From contig CAMXCT020003668.1 of the NCBI GenBank assembly GCA_947184155.2, forward strand, positions 562,501 through 626,500: DNA of 64,000 nt, in the 5' to 3' direction. This stretch comes from Cladocopium goreaui. Lineage: Eukaryota; Sar; Dinophyceae; Suessiales; Symbiodiniaceae. The notes under the pieces are model-generated. The model was not told the DNA's origin. It saw nothing but the letters and a program-made list of their open reading frames with translations, and searched no databases. Shown here piece by piece: positions 42,353 through 53,356 of the stretch (the first letter of the stretch is position 1; each line of letters begins with the position of its first letter). A program made the translations under genes and the position numbers.

Positions 42353-44658
42353 CAAGTGAGTACTCTCCAGCAATCTAACCATGAGCTGGAAAATTGCCCG
42401 CCAAAAAATGAGATTGAATATAGAATGATTCATGATTCTATACATATTACAATGATTCTCCCATCATATAAATGCATGATAATATACAACAATAAAAACA
42501 ACAATGACTGTACCAATGGCAATAACAATAATTAAATAACAATAACAATAAGAAGAATAATTTACAATAGTAATACATTTATGATATGCATCTTCTGTAT
42601 AATGGTTCTCCACCCAGCCATATCAGCCACGTTGAAAAATGCTGGATGCTGTTACCAATGCAACAAACTTTTCGTGCGGTGGTTGTGTTAACCTCCATTG
42701 GAATGTCCCGGAAAAATTGCAAAAAATGGTGCCCCTGAAGTTTGAAGGAGAGTAGTATTTTTTTGCGGGCAACCACTGCAACATGCGAATTCCACCTACT
42801 GTCAGGTGAAATGCTGAGGAATATTTTTGGGTTTGTCTAACCATCTATGATTGGGCAAGTCAGTGGACTGAATTTGCATTGGGCGACCATAATGGACCAG
42901 GAAATTCACTTGAACCATGCAGGATTAACTGTGCCATGGTCAAGTTACATGGGTTACTATGGTTTGTGGTTATCTCATGATGGCTAATTATATAATCCCC
43001 GAACTTAATGGAGGATGAGCATCCACCAATATGGCGATACAATATTATACAATGCAACCATGGCACGCTTCATTTTGTTTTCCAAAGGTTGATGAGAATC
43101 GAACCATGCTTCAGAGAGGTGACCGCTTTGGTGGTTCATGTCATTATGAGTTCACCTACAGCCCAAATGGGGGATGCACCAAAATACAATTCGATTGATA
43201 GGGAAAAAATTGATCGTCTCGACCATGAAATCTTTGGCCCAAATTTGAGACCACCCCCTAAAAAATGTCATGCATAGGTAGTATTATCCAGTTTATTCAG
43301 CAGATAGGATGCACATCGAAGCAGTCCTGAAGTAGACAGAATATGGGATGCTTCAAATTATGTCCATTCTAGTGAGGATGGTTTGAAAATTTCAGATTCT
43401 ATCTAATCACTAGTCCAGGATGACGGATAAAATCAAGAAATGCTATGAATTTCCGGTCTTCACAAGATGAAGCCCCCAAAAGTGATGTTTATTGGTTTAG
43501 TGTCACCAGGTGAATTCATATATATATATATAATATATATATATATATGTATGAATATATATCCCCCAAAATCAAGCATAGAATTCACTAAGTCTTTGTT
43601 GGTTTTTTGTTTGTTGGTTCACTATAAGACTCCCATAGACCCGTGAAGCAAGTTGCAGGGCGGTCCTTCCCCCAAATGAAATTCAGGTTCTTCTTCACTT
43701 CAGCGATGGTCAATGGCATTTCTCAGCCTCCACGCTGTGTTTAGCTGGGATCCATGATTCGTAAGTTGGCTCCCAAACAATCCCAGATTGGAGGGAATAA
43801 GTGCACTAAGCCAAAGATCACAAGCAAGCTACATCCCACTAAACGTTTTTTGAATTTCAGGGATCCAAATGACACATTTCCTTTTGGAATATCATCAACA
43901 GCATGGGAAGAAGAGTGTCAGCAATTCTCCACAGCCAAGTTCCTGAAATTGATCATCAGCTATTGGACACTGCATTTGGTGGCCATGTCTCGTCTCAATG
44001 GTTTGATTGGTACTAGTGCAAGTTCAATAAAACCTGTTTTCCCGGTCAAAGATAAAACATTCGCAGCTCGATTTTTCCTGAAATCACTGAAATCCCTTCT
44101 GGAGCATCATCTTTTGGAATTGTTTATGCAATATTGGGGACTTCTTAAAGCCAAAATATAAGGCAGAGGGCGGGGGTCATAGAAAGTGGACTGGTAAAAA
44201 CTATGATTACGTCTATGAATGTATATATATATATATATCATATATCTCTCTCTATCTATATTGTGATTGTCAGTCATGCTGCAACCATGTCCGCCCTGTA
44301 TAATCAAGCTGGTCCAGCTGCTAAAGTAAAGGCAAGCCTCTGTGAAGGCTTTGCGGCTCAGGGAGCTTGGAGAGGGTGGGTGGGAAACCGTTGCCAGTGA
44401 GCCATTGGATCCTTAGGTGACAGGGTCACCAACCTGGTGTTTTGGACGTGGCAGTCCATTTTGCATGTGGAGAGTGTGGTGCAGAGACCTTTTGTGCAAC
44501 CATTTGCAGGCCAAAACAGAGCAGCGGATTATCTGAAGCCGTGGTGAGATCGTTGTATGAGGACACCTTCAATTCTTGGGACTTTAGATCATTCTGTGCC
44601 TGTTCCTGCGTGATTACATTGGTAGCGGAGCTCCGGCTCCAGCTCCAAAGTTCCAGAT
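42353..44658. other. Transition region without clear genes
   Basis: Contains AATAACAATA microsatellite (42480-42560), (AT)n (43520-43560 and 44220-44240) and a 135-codon plus frame at 43754-44161 (GISSTAWEEECQQFSTAKFL part) that is unidentified. No MITE of the CCCTCTGG family is seen from here rightwards, apart from a decayed trace near 54050-54140. Confidence 0.35.
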
Positions 44659-45387
44659 GTGACATCAGATGGTGACGGCCAAAGCAATCCTCGAGTGAAT
44701 TCACAGTTGGCATCTTTGGTACCGAGCTTTGATCCATCAAAGGATGATTTGCAGACGTATCAGAAAAGAGTACAGCTTGTGTTGGCAGCATGGCCAAAGA
44801 CTCGAATCACCCTGGCAACGCGAGTAATTCTGAATTGCCAAGGTGGTGCGTTTGACAAGCTGCAACTGCATCAAACCGAGCTGATGGAGAATGATGAGAA
44901 ATCCGTCCAGCGTATCATCACGTTGTTGGGGAGACACTGGGGCATTCGTAACCCCAACTTGAGTGAGATTCACCAACACACCCAAGCCTGTCAATTTGAC
45001 ATGTGCCGTGCCGGCGATTTGAGGGATCCCGAAAACAAGCAACACATGAAGAAGGGAATGGTTGTTTTGACCACTTATCCACCACTGTTCAACTACCTTC
45101 ATGTGGCAAAACATGACCAACACCAACATCAACCAATTGAAGGATCATGTAAACCTCATTCAATTAGCCCATCCATTTTGAGATCACAATACTCTGAGAC
45201 CTACACCCGCAAATTTGCCAGACCAGTAGTCAAAGTGTTGATGGCCGGTGGCCAACAATGGCCTTACAGTTGGAGTCCTGGTATGTTGAGTTTTGCACAT
45301 CAAGACACTATACTGCCTGTGCTGCCTCGTCGGTCAAAGTTCGAGGATCACGGCAGTTTGCCCGTTCCGAGCTTGTTCAACCAGTAG
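44659..45387 (+). pseudogene. copia gag-like segment
   Basis: Reads LVPSFDPSKDDLQTYQKRVQ, LVLAAWPKTRITLATRVILN and LMENDEKSVQRIITLLGRHW, the capsid-like N-terminal pattern of dinoflagellate copia gag. From about residue 100 the frame is disturbed: the GGQQWPYSW to YVEFCTSR part continues in another frame from 45258. Not functional. Confidence 0.65.
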
Positions 45388-46095
45388 CTCATGCTGGCCC
45401 AGGTGACAAACGGCAAAAGACTGATAGTAGGCAAGGGAACGCGCCATCCCTAGAAGCATGTCAGCAGGTCATCCAGATGACCAGTGCCAATTTTCCCAGG
45501 GTTGCGAAAAGCAGATTGTCAAGGTTGTAATATGTCAAGGATCTGAGAGGACGTTGGCACCGCCAACAAACATGCACCAGCAAGAAGCACCGTTTCGTAA
45601 GCCTTTGTTGCTTAGACGTGATGGCAGCCTTCAATATGAGAAGAACTGGGAACGTTGGACCCACTCGGCCCAGAGACAGCTTGCATGTCCAGCTCATGCC
45701 AGCAGACTGAACATCACAGTGTTTGCAAAAAAATTGGGAACCCGTGAAACACATTTGCCTGACAATGCAGGACCTAGTTCACCGGTGCCATCTAATAATC
45801 ATGCCAACACGGAACCAGCTGGTGATTTGCCAGTGCCTGATAGCGTAGACGCAAACTCCGAGCCACAGCAAGTCATGAGGGCAGCGACCGTTGCCAACAA
45901 GGCTTTCCGAGGTGGGAACCGAAGAGTTTCCAAATCGAACAACATCCGATGCAAGTGATTCCACGACCGCTCCCGAAGTGCCAAATGCCGAGAGACGGAT
46001 CCCATACTGAAACAGCAAACACATCGCTTCCAGCAACTTCTAACATGAAAACATGACAATTCTCCGAATGCAAAAGAATCTCGGACATTCGTCCA
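45388..46095 (+). pseudogene. copia gag-to-protease linker, frameshifted
   Basis: Frames 45258-45530 and 45458-45958 overlap and carry SVKVRGSRQFARSELVQPVA and KNWERWTHSAQRQLACPAHA. No DSG/DTG protease motif was seen. Confidence 0.45.
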
Positions 46096-46425
46096 ATGAC
46101 CGATTGGCCAAGGCACTTCAAATTAGCGGTTATCGATCCGAAGTTGTTCAGGCTGCTCAGGAGATTCAGTGCCAGGTATGCGCAGCTAATGCACCCCCAA
46201 AGCATGCCCGCTCTTAAGCACATGCTAGACTTCAATCACAAAATCTATGTTGATGGGACAACCTGGACCAATAAAGCGGGTAAGAGTTACCACTTCTACC
46301 GTATTTTTGGATGCTGGCACCAATTATAACGTTGCCATCTCAGCTCCTTCCAAGACCACTGAGGACTTCATCCACATGATGACTCAACAGTGGATAAGCT
46401 GGGCAGGACCACCGGTAGTTGATTC
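46096..46425 (+). pseudogene. copia integrase core, N-terminal part
   Basis: The words ISGYRSEVVQAAQEIQCQVC and HMLDFNHKIYVDGTTWTNKA then GKSYHFY and SAPSKTTEDFIHMMTQQWIS lead to AGPPVVDS. The two Asp of the DDE triad are probably those of the DFNHKIYVD region and of VVDS. Frames shift at least twice. Confidence 0.6.
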
Positions 46426-46429
46426 TGAC

Positions 46430-46711
46430 AACTTTGACACACATCTTTCACACACAACTTTGTCACACACCATCTTGCATACACACCATCTTTCATACAC
46501 CCCATCTTTCACACACCAACTTTGTCACACACCATCTTTCACACACTAACTTTCACCATCTCTCACCCACGATCTTTGTCACAGACCATCTTTCACACAC
46601 AACTTTGTCACACGCCAACTTTCACCATCTTTCACACACCACCTTTGTCACACACTATCTTTCACACACAACTTTGTCACACACCATCTTTGTCACACAC
46701 CATCTTTGACT
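46430..46711. repeat. CACACATCTTTCACACACAACTTTGT minisatellite
   Basis: Imperfect CTTTCACACACCAACTTTGT-type repeats. It starts right after the second integrase Asp segment and displaces conserved sequence. Confidence 0.85.
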
Positions 46712-46975
46712 TCGTTTTGCGTGGCAAGCGTTGCACTTGGTGACATCCACCTTCGTTTCGCATGGCAGGCGTGGCACTTGGTGACATCCACCTTCGTTTC
46801 GCGTGGCTGGCGTGGCACTTGGGGCACTGGGCTGGCTCTGGTGGCGCGCTTTTTGCGCGCTGGGTCGCCCAGGGCGCCGTGCCTCTTTGCATGGGCGTGG
46901 CACTTGGTGACATCCACCTTGGTTTTGCGTGGCAGGTGTGGCACTTGGTGACATCCACCTTGGTTTCGCGTCGCA
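46712..46975. repeat. 41-bp GC-rich minisatellite
   Basis: Unit GGCACTTGGTGACATCCACC then TTCGTTTCGCGTGGCAGGCGT, about 5-6 copies, with an unrelated GCGCGCTTTTTGCGCGC palindrome near 46840-46862. Minus frames give false Cys/His words (CHACHAKR). Confidence 0.85.
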
Positions 46976-46979
46976 GGCA

Positions 46980-47420
46980 CGACTCCAGACGCTCATTGGC
47001 AGAACGGCAAGATAGAACTTCATGGCAGCTTTTTGCAAACAATGCCGGAAAAAATGGATATGGAATATCCCATCCAAGACTACAATGCACTACAAACGGC
47101 TCTGAACCAGGCCACTCATGCCAAGAACTCACTCAGTATCAGACATGGTTATGCACCACGGATAGTTGTGTTACGTGTTTGGTAAACACTCTGGATTGCC
47201 CGGATCTGTTTTGAGTGATGAATCTTTGCCAGCTCACGAGCACCTGATGGCAGAAGATGCTACCATTTCCAGCCAAGAGTTCCGTCAACTGCTGAACATT
47301 CGTGAGGCCGCTCGTTGTGCCTACCACATGGCCGACAATAGCGATGCGCTTGGAAGGGCAGCATTATACGCCAAGCTTGTCCAAGCCGGGGACAATTTGG
47401 TAAAGGGGAATGGGTAATGA
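46980..47420 (+). pseudogene. copia integrase, C-terminal part
   Basis: Reads AHWQNGKIELHGSFLQTMPE, KMDMEYPIQDYNALQTALNQ and ATHAKNSLSIRHGYAPRIVV; after a small insertion near 47170 it continues in another frame as VFGKHSGLPGSVLSDESLPA and ISSQEFRQLLNIREAARCAY. The Glu of QNGKIE is the likely third DDE residue. Best preserved part of the element. Confidence 0.7.
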
Positions 47421-47634
47421 TTTGGCGAACTAATCCTCTCAAACAGTTACGATGGCAAGGACGGACCCCATAGAGTAATCATTCAAGACGGTCAACATGC
47501 TGTGTGGTGTACCTCAAGGGAAAAAATATCGTAGTGCTCCCGAAAATACCCGAAAAGCTTTTCCACAGGAGGGCACCCCAGAAGGCCCAGAACTTCCTGA
47601 AGATGTCACGCCACTCATGATGTAGATCCAGAGA
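47421..47634 (+). pseudogene. copia integrase/RT linker, degenerate
   Basis: Short words such as HRVIIQDGQHAVWCTS and KYRSAPENTRKAFPQEGTPE are visible in shifting frames. Confidence 0.4.
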
Positions 47635-48249
47635 ATGCAATCCCATGACAATAATCCTGATGAGATGGGCCTCTCCAATCAAGACAACACCTCAAGCCTT
47701 AATCCACCAAATTATCTCCCAGGCAATAACTCGCATAATAATCAATCCAGTGATATTGCCCACGATGCCAACCAGACAGCCAACAACCAAATGGAGAGAG
47801 AGAGAGAGAGCGAGCGAGCGAGCGAGGGAGGGAGGGAGGGAGGGAGGAGAGAGAGGAGAGGGAGAAGAGAGAGGAGAGAGAGGAGAGAGAGGAGAGAGAG
47901 GAGAGAGGGAGAGAGAGAGAGAGAGAGAGTCAGAATGAATCCACGTCACAGCCAGATCACGAACCAGAAAAATCAAATTGAGAGCGATGCTCCAACAACT
48001 TCCGACGCAGATCCAGAAGAAGATCCAATCCTTCACAATCAAGCAACACAACATGAAGTGATCATGCTCACATGTCATGAGCCAGAAAATGCTCTCACCA
48101 GTGCGGAAATGCAAACCCTTGCATGGAGATGTGAGTTTGACATGGATCTAGGACTTCCTCTTGATCAACATGTGCCAACTGGTGAAGAATCATGGGCAAT
48201 GTTGGCAACCACCGCCAAGAAACAGAGATTCGAAGTTAAATTCACCACC
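47635..48249 (+). pseudogene. copia pre-RT segment with GA microsatellite
   Basis: A plus frame holds an Asn-rich linker, then a GA/GGGA microsatellite (47792-47932, read as RERESERASEGG), then SAEMQTLAWRCEFDMDLGLP and EESWAMLATTAKKQRFEVKF. The similarity ends abruptly at about 48249. Confidence 0.55.
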
Positions 48250-49005
48250 AAGTCAGTTCTACCTGGCATATGGGAAAGGGCTATCTGTTCAGCTGGGGCC
48301 AGTGGGATGCCCTTTGCTCCAGCTGCAGCCCACGCTGCAGCCGGATGGCGAACTTGTTCACTCCAACATTCTTCGTCAGTGGCCAAGACACGAAAACATG
48401 TCGTCCACGGCATGTCAGGATCTCAATCTGGTTCTTCGCGGTGTCCACCCTCAATTTGCGCCTGGTTTTGTCTAGACGCTCAGCACGGGCTTTATCTTCA
48501 GCTTGATATATCAACCCCCAACATCTGGGCCATTGAAGTACAAGGCGTTCAATGGCCTTCTCATAGATCTGAAGGGATGCCAAGCTTGAAATCCTGAGCA
48601 TCAGGCATGCTGCTTTGTATAAGCGCCATGATGTCAGCCATTGCTGAAGATTTTGGGGGCCTGGAAGCTCTCTCATAATATATGACCCGTCCCCCAAGGG
48701 GTGGTGAACTCAAAACTTTTGGGCTTTCAAACGCTTACGGCCGAATGGCGTAAAGATGGCCAGGTCGGTATACAGTGGACGTTTGAAAATGAACGTCTTC
48801 TTGTGCAAGGCGGCCAATTGTGCATCCGGGGCGGGCTGCCCATTCTTGTTATATGTATGTGCTCATCCATTGATCCACCTGATCTCTTAGTTGCAGGTGT
48901 CAGCTCCGAATCATCTGACGGATCCAACAGGGCTGGCATCCTCAGCACCCGCTCTTTGAATGCAACTGTGCCTGCACTGATCCCTCCGGTAAGCCAGACC
49001 ACATA
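48250..49005 (-). pseudogene. Dinoflagellate retroelement gag-like remnant, opposite strand
   Basis: In minus order: VWLTGGISAGTVAFKERVLR and SELTPATKR (about 49000-48880); ALHKKTFIFKRPLYTDLAIF then TPFGRKRLKAQKF (about 48810-48710); GDGSYIMRELPGPQNLQQWL, SSLASLQIYEKAIERLVLQW and GLIYQAEDKARAERL (48697-48450); then, in another frame, EECWSEQVRHPAAAWAAAGA and KGIPLAPAEQIALSHMPG. This order matches a gag-like protein widespread in Symbiodiniaceae retroelements (from memory). The middle is deleted and there are frameshifts. Confidence 0.6.
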
Positions 49006-49775
49006 TGCACCAGTTTTCTAGGTGCCCGCCAAACCAGCCCCACATGCGCGGAAAAACCGGCACCTGTACAATCATCGTTTACGGGAGGGTGGCGATGAGT
49101 CGAACATGATGTCCTGGATCCCTGTTGTAGAAATGCCCCCCGCAATCCACCAGGAATTGTGTAGGTAGTCCAAGAGCTCCCTCAAAGTGGAGATGCCCAG
49201 CAGCTCGGGGACTCCGCAGGCAAGGCGCTCGCGGCCATAGCCACAGCAAGAAGGAAACCAACCCCCTTCTAAACTCCAGGGGAATCCTTCCTGCCCACAT
49301 TGTAGCAAAATGGCCAGGCAACCACCTCCCTTTGCCCTTATTACTTTGTCCATCACAAACAAGTTTGTTCTACACAAATTAAACTAATGATGATAAACGG
49401 TCATAATCTAATTTGGCTTTTGGTTTTCCAAATTTTGAGGCCACTCAAGTCACACCCATGGCATGGCTACCGCCGCTGCCTGGCTGCATCGTATCGCTCA
49501 TAGGCGAACTGCCTAGAAATTCGTGGCTGCGGTTATGTCTCAATGGGGAACCCTCCCATTTTCTTGAATTTGCAGGAAAACCGTATCAACCCACAATCAA
49601 CAAATACAGCTGCTGATCTATCTCACATGGATGGATTTGGAATTTTTAGTTTTGTGCAAGTGGGAGCTGCCCACAGGAGCGGTTGGCATTCTGAAAGCTT
49701 TGCAGCCAGAAAGCAGCGGAAGAGCGCGAACAGAAACAGTGAAAAGGACATCCACCAAAACTTGGTTCTGATATA
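49006..49775. other. Retro-flanking spacer
   Basis: GC-richer than the left half of the window. Overlapping frames on the minus strand at 49072-49377 are unidentified and may be further retroelement remains. Confidence 0.3.
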
Positions 49776-50393
49776 ACCAATCGAAGGAAGTTTAGAAGTC
49801 AAGATAGATACAGAAGTAGATAGATGGACGGGAAGAAAGAAAGATAGGTAGAGAGAGAGTAGAGAGAGGGAGATAGCTAGTGCTGGACAGACAGACAGAC
49901 AAACAAAGAGACAGACAGACAGATAGAGAGGAAGAGGGAGATAGAGATAGATAGACAGAGCGAGGGATAGAGATCGAGAGAGATAAACAGATAGACCGAG
50001 AGAGAGAGGGAGAGAGAGAGAGAGAGAGAAAAAAAGAGACACAGAGAGACACAGAGAGACACAGAGAGACACAGAGAAGAGACACAGAGAAGAGACACAG
50101 AGAAGAGACACAGAGAGACACAGAGAGACACAGAGAGACACAGAGAGACACAGAGAGACACAGAAAGAAAGAAAGACAGAAAGACAGAAAGAAAGAAAGA
50201 AAGACAGAAAGAAAGAAAGACAGAAAGAAAGAAAGACAGAAAGAAAGAAAGACAGAAAGAAAGAAAGACAGAAAGAAAGAAAGACAGAAAGAAAGAAAGA
50301 AAGACAGAAAGAAAGAAAGAAAGACAGAAAGAAAGAAAGAAAGAAAGAAAAGGAAGGGAGGAAGGAAGGAAGAAAGAAAGAAAGAAGAAAGAC

Positions 50394-50426
<33 letters not shown>

Positions 50427-50745
50427 AAAAGAGACACAGAGAGACACAGAGAGACACAGAGAGACACAGAAAGAAAGAAAGACAGAAAGAAAGAAAGACA
50501 GAAAGAAAGAAAGACAGAAAGAAAGAAAGACAGAAAGAAAGAAAGACAGAAAGAAAGAAAGACAGAAAGAAAGAAAGACAGAAAGAAAGAAAGAAAGACA
50601 GAAAGAAAGAAAGAAAGACAGAAAGAAAGAAAGACAGAAAGAAAGAAAGAAAGAAAAGGAAGGGAGGAAGGAAGGAAGAAAGAAAGAAAGAAAGAAGAAA
50701 GACAGAGAGAGAGAGAGAAAAAGAGAGAGAGACTCGGAGCCTCAA
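49776..50745. repeat. 1-kb purine microsatellite, duplicated block
   Basis: GAAAGAAAGACA, AGACACAGAG and GAGAGAGA tracts. The order ACACAGAGAG, GAAAGACA array, AAGGAAGGGAGGAAGGAAGG, AGAGAGA occurs twice (about 50040-50430 and 50430-50730), so a ~300-390-bp compound block was duplicated. Long minus-strand Phe/Leu/Ser frames are artefacts. Confidence 0.9.
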
Positions 50746-53038
50746 CCACCTTTCGGTCCATCAGTGGGTTCGCTCTGCCATCCATGCATCACAACAACTC
50801 GCCTCTCCTATAAGTTTCCTATCTTTGAAACTTCCGCCACCGCCTTGTACGGCACTACTGGTATGACCAGCAATTAAGGTCGATAGAAGTTCTGTCAATG
50901 AATCCCGTACGGGGCCGCTTGATCAGCCTCTCTCTAAATCATGAAGGAAAAGATTTGCAGCTACCTGAAACTAACAAAATCGAACCCAAGTAAAAAGCTA
51001 AGTAAGCCACAGAAACTAGAAATACAAAGTAAAAATATATCCACCCACCAGCTATGTGCCGATACCTTGCCAACCCTTCAGGTATATAAACATGTCCTTG
51101 CCCTATCAATATTTGTGTCGCAGTCCAGTCCAATCCTCTCCGCATTCTGGTCTTCTTTGCTACAAAATCACACTTGCTTTGTCATGCCACATCTGAACTT
51201 TCGGACATGACCGCCAGGCTGCAAGGATTCATTTTTATCCTTCCCTTAAGCCGGCTTCGCAGGTGGTAGCGCATCACACCAAATGTGTGTGGTGTTGTCA
51301 GCTGCCACAAATTTCTTCGTCCGTGAAAAGCAGCGACTTTCGCTGCACACGCCACGCCCGCCCAGCGGTGCGACCTCTGAGGCTCCCCTGCAGCCCAGTG
51401 CTGAAGGTGGATCTGATCTAAAATTGTCATGGGGTTCGTAGCGACATTTTTTTCACAAATGGAAGAGTGGTTCCAATATGTTCCAATGTCTCCGATTGGA
51501 TTGCCTCATTAAAGGCAAACCTTCTCTGATGTGTCAGTGACTGAAGCGGTTGAGAAAATAATATTTGGGTTTTCCCTGGAAGCCAACTTCGACATCATGA
51601 CTTCAGCCTGAAAGATATCGCAAGTTTGTCCCAAAAAATCTTCACGTTGCGCACCAAATGCACTACAAAATATAGACCTGTCTGCCTCGTGGCCTGTAAC
51701 GGGCCGCGTGTCTTTTGCCAGCACAAGTGGATAGCTTCGTTGGGTGCAGTTTCCACTGTGCTCTGCACCCCCCTGCGAATAAATAGGATGATGTCAACGG
51801 AAGTTTCCTGTGAATAAATAAGACAATGAAAACAGAAGTTTACATCTTTTCAGATGTGTCACCCACACACACACGCTGTTTGGGGTATCTTGCCGGTGCA
51901 ATTTGACACCCTGTCAAATGGGCCCACGCTCCATGATATTCATGGACACAAGAGAGGACAGATTTGGGGATCACGCTGCAAACACCTGCATCAAATGAAT
52001 AAGGATCCATACACTGCTTCGTCGATTCGTCTTCCGCTGTCCTTGTGGAAGCATCACCTCTTGAGGATAACGAAGCACAGAAAAGGATTTGGTTGTGGCA
52101 ACACAATCCCATCAAACCACGGCAAGGGTTACTCAAAGGATTACTCTAACTTTCTGCACCGGCATTCACAGCTGCGTATACGTATGCGTTGCAATTTGCA
52201 CATACCTATGATCTTTTGTTTTTATGACATAGGCAGGAGATCATCGGCAGGAAGGGTTCAAACACAGAGACAGTTCGATGTTCATCTATTTTCGCACTTG
52301 GACACCTCCAGTTTCTAAGTCGAATTGCTTCGTTGCTTTTGATTTGTTTTTGGCTCGCGGCTATTCAATTTCTGCCGGAAAGGGGCCATGTCCCACTTTC
52401 CAAAAAAGACTTGTGTAGCACTGCAACTTCAAGAAATTCCAACTTCTAATTTTCCACAAAGTGTTGTTGCTGATCCGCTACAGGCGTCAATTTCTAGCAA
52501 CTGAAATCTAAATCTGATGCTCTCTCCAAACTACACCTCCAGCTGCCGGTCGCAGTTGCTGGGACAGGACGCTTCTTACACACATACCACGTTGCAAACT
52601 CCCGGGAAGTTGCAAATGGCTGCGATGCAGCGTTGGTACATCTTAATCTCTTGGGTTTCTTGGGTCTGGCAGTTGGCATTCATCGATGTACCCTTTAGCC
52701 AGTAGGCCTGGGGCTGCAAAGATTGATTTGATGCTGAAACGACATGGAAAGTAGCTGGCCAGGCCCAAGCTGTGCGCTAAATAAACACCTCTTTGGTGGG
52801 CCTGGTAAATCAACACCTCTTTGGTGGATTCCCCCTTGGGGTACTACTGCATGGCCCTGAAGAAGATGGTTTCAGCGTGAGGCCCATGCACCCCCTTTTC
52901 AAAAACTTCGGGGCGTAGATCTCAACGCTCAGCAAATCGTCCATGCAAAAAAGAAAGCAGCCAATACCTCTGACTATTCAAACTGTTTCCATTGCGTATC
53001 AGTAACTTCAGACCTGCGACTAGATAAATCTCAGGTCC
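50746..53038. other. Low-repeat unique stretch
   Basis: Balanced composition and no satellites. Short frames on both strands (for example 51854-52318 plus) show no recognised domain. A GTGAATAAATA/GCGAATAAATAG repeat sits at 51774-51820. CACCTCTTTGGTGG occurs twice near 52787-52830. Confidence 0.3.
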
Positions 53039-53356
53039 TCAACCGTTGAAGTCTGACCACAACCTTTTACTGTACTGCAAACACTGGCTGCATATCTCTT
53101 TGCATGGAAAACTGCCAAGAAACTTCGGCAGTTCTGCATTAAACAAACGATCAAACAGTTGGCCAAACTGCCAAGCTGTTCTCACATCCATGACGAATTC
53201 AATATCTCGTCCTTCTGCGTTTCTTGTTGCCTGGGTCAAATCTCCGCCAATCGCATTTTGTACGGTCATGGCAGCCCAATACGAAAATAGATCTCTGGCG
53301 CAAATCATATCAGTATAGGAACTACCTGGACTTAATTTCGAACCCCCTGGCACCAT
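53039..53356 (-). CDS. Unidentified open frame, coding-like
   Basis: A 105-codon minus frame starting MVPGGSKLSPGSSYTDMICA with a mixed, non-repetitive composition (WQFGQLFDRLFNAELPKFLG). It continues, by frameshifts, coding-like stretches at 53437-53818 that include a Cys-rich segment (GRTCPACHAS). Could be a decayed mobile-element gene; no family is recognised. Confidence 0.3.
   Translation of the reverse strand: MVPGGSKLSPGSSYTDMICARDLFSYWAAMTVQNAIGGDLTQATRNAEGRDIEFVMDVRTAWQFGQLFDRLFNAELPKFLGSFPCKEICSQCLQYSKRLWSDFNG

Larger units (their letters stand above)
44659..48249 (+). mobile_element. Decayed Ty1/copia-type retrotransposon
   Basis: In order on the plus strand: gag-like segment, linker, integrase core, integrase C-terminal part and the start of the pol linker. 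These match the gene order gag-protease-integrase-RT of copia elements. There are several frameshifts, a satellite block (46430-46975) inside the integrase and a GA microsatellite (47792-47932). RT and RNase H are absent because the element is cut at about 48249 by an opposite-strand retro-sequence. LTRs were not found. Confidence 0.7.

Noticed and set aside
46655..47132. Zinc-finger-like CHACHAKR words on the minus strand
   Set aside because: They arise from the 41-bp GC-rich minisatellite inside the copia integrase.
47635..48597. A single 320-codon plus-strand gene
   Set aside because: It fuses a copia pre-RT segment, a GA microsatellite and the reverse strand of a gag-like remnant.
49623..50785. 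Phe/Leu/Ser-rich membrane-like frames of about 300 codons
   Set aside because: Translations of the GAAAGACA microsatellite.
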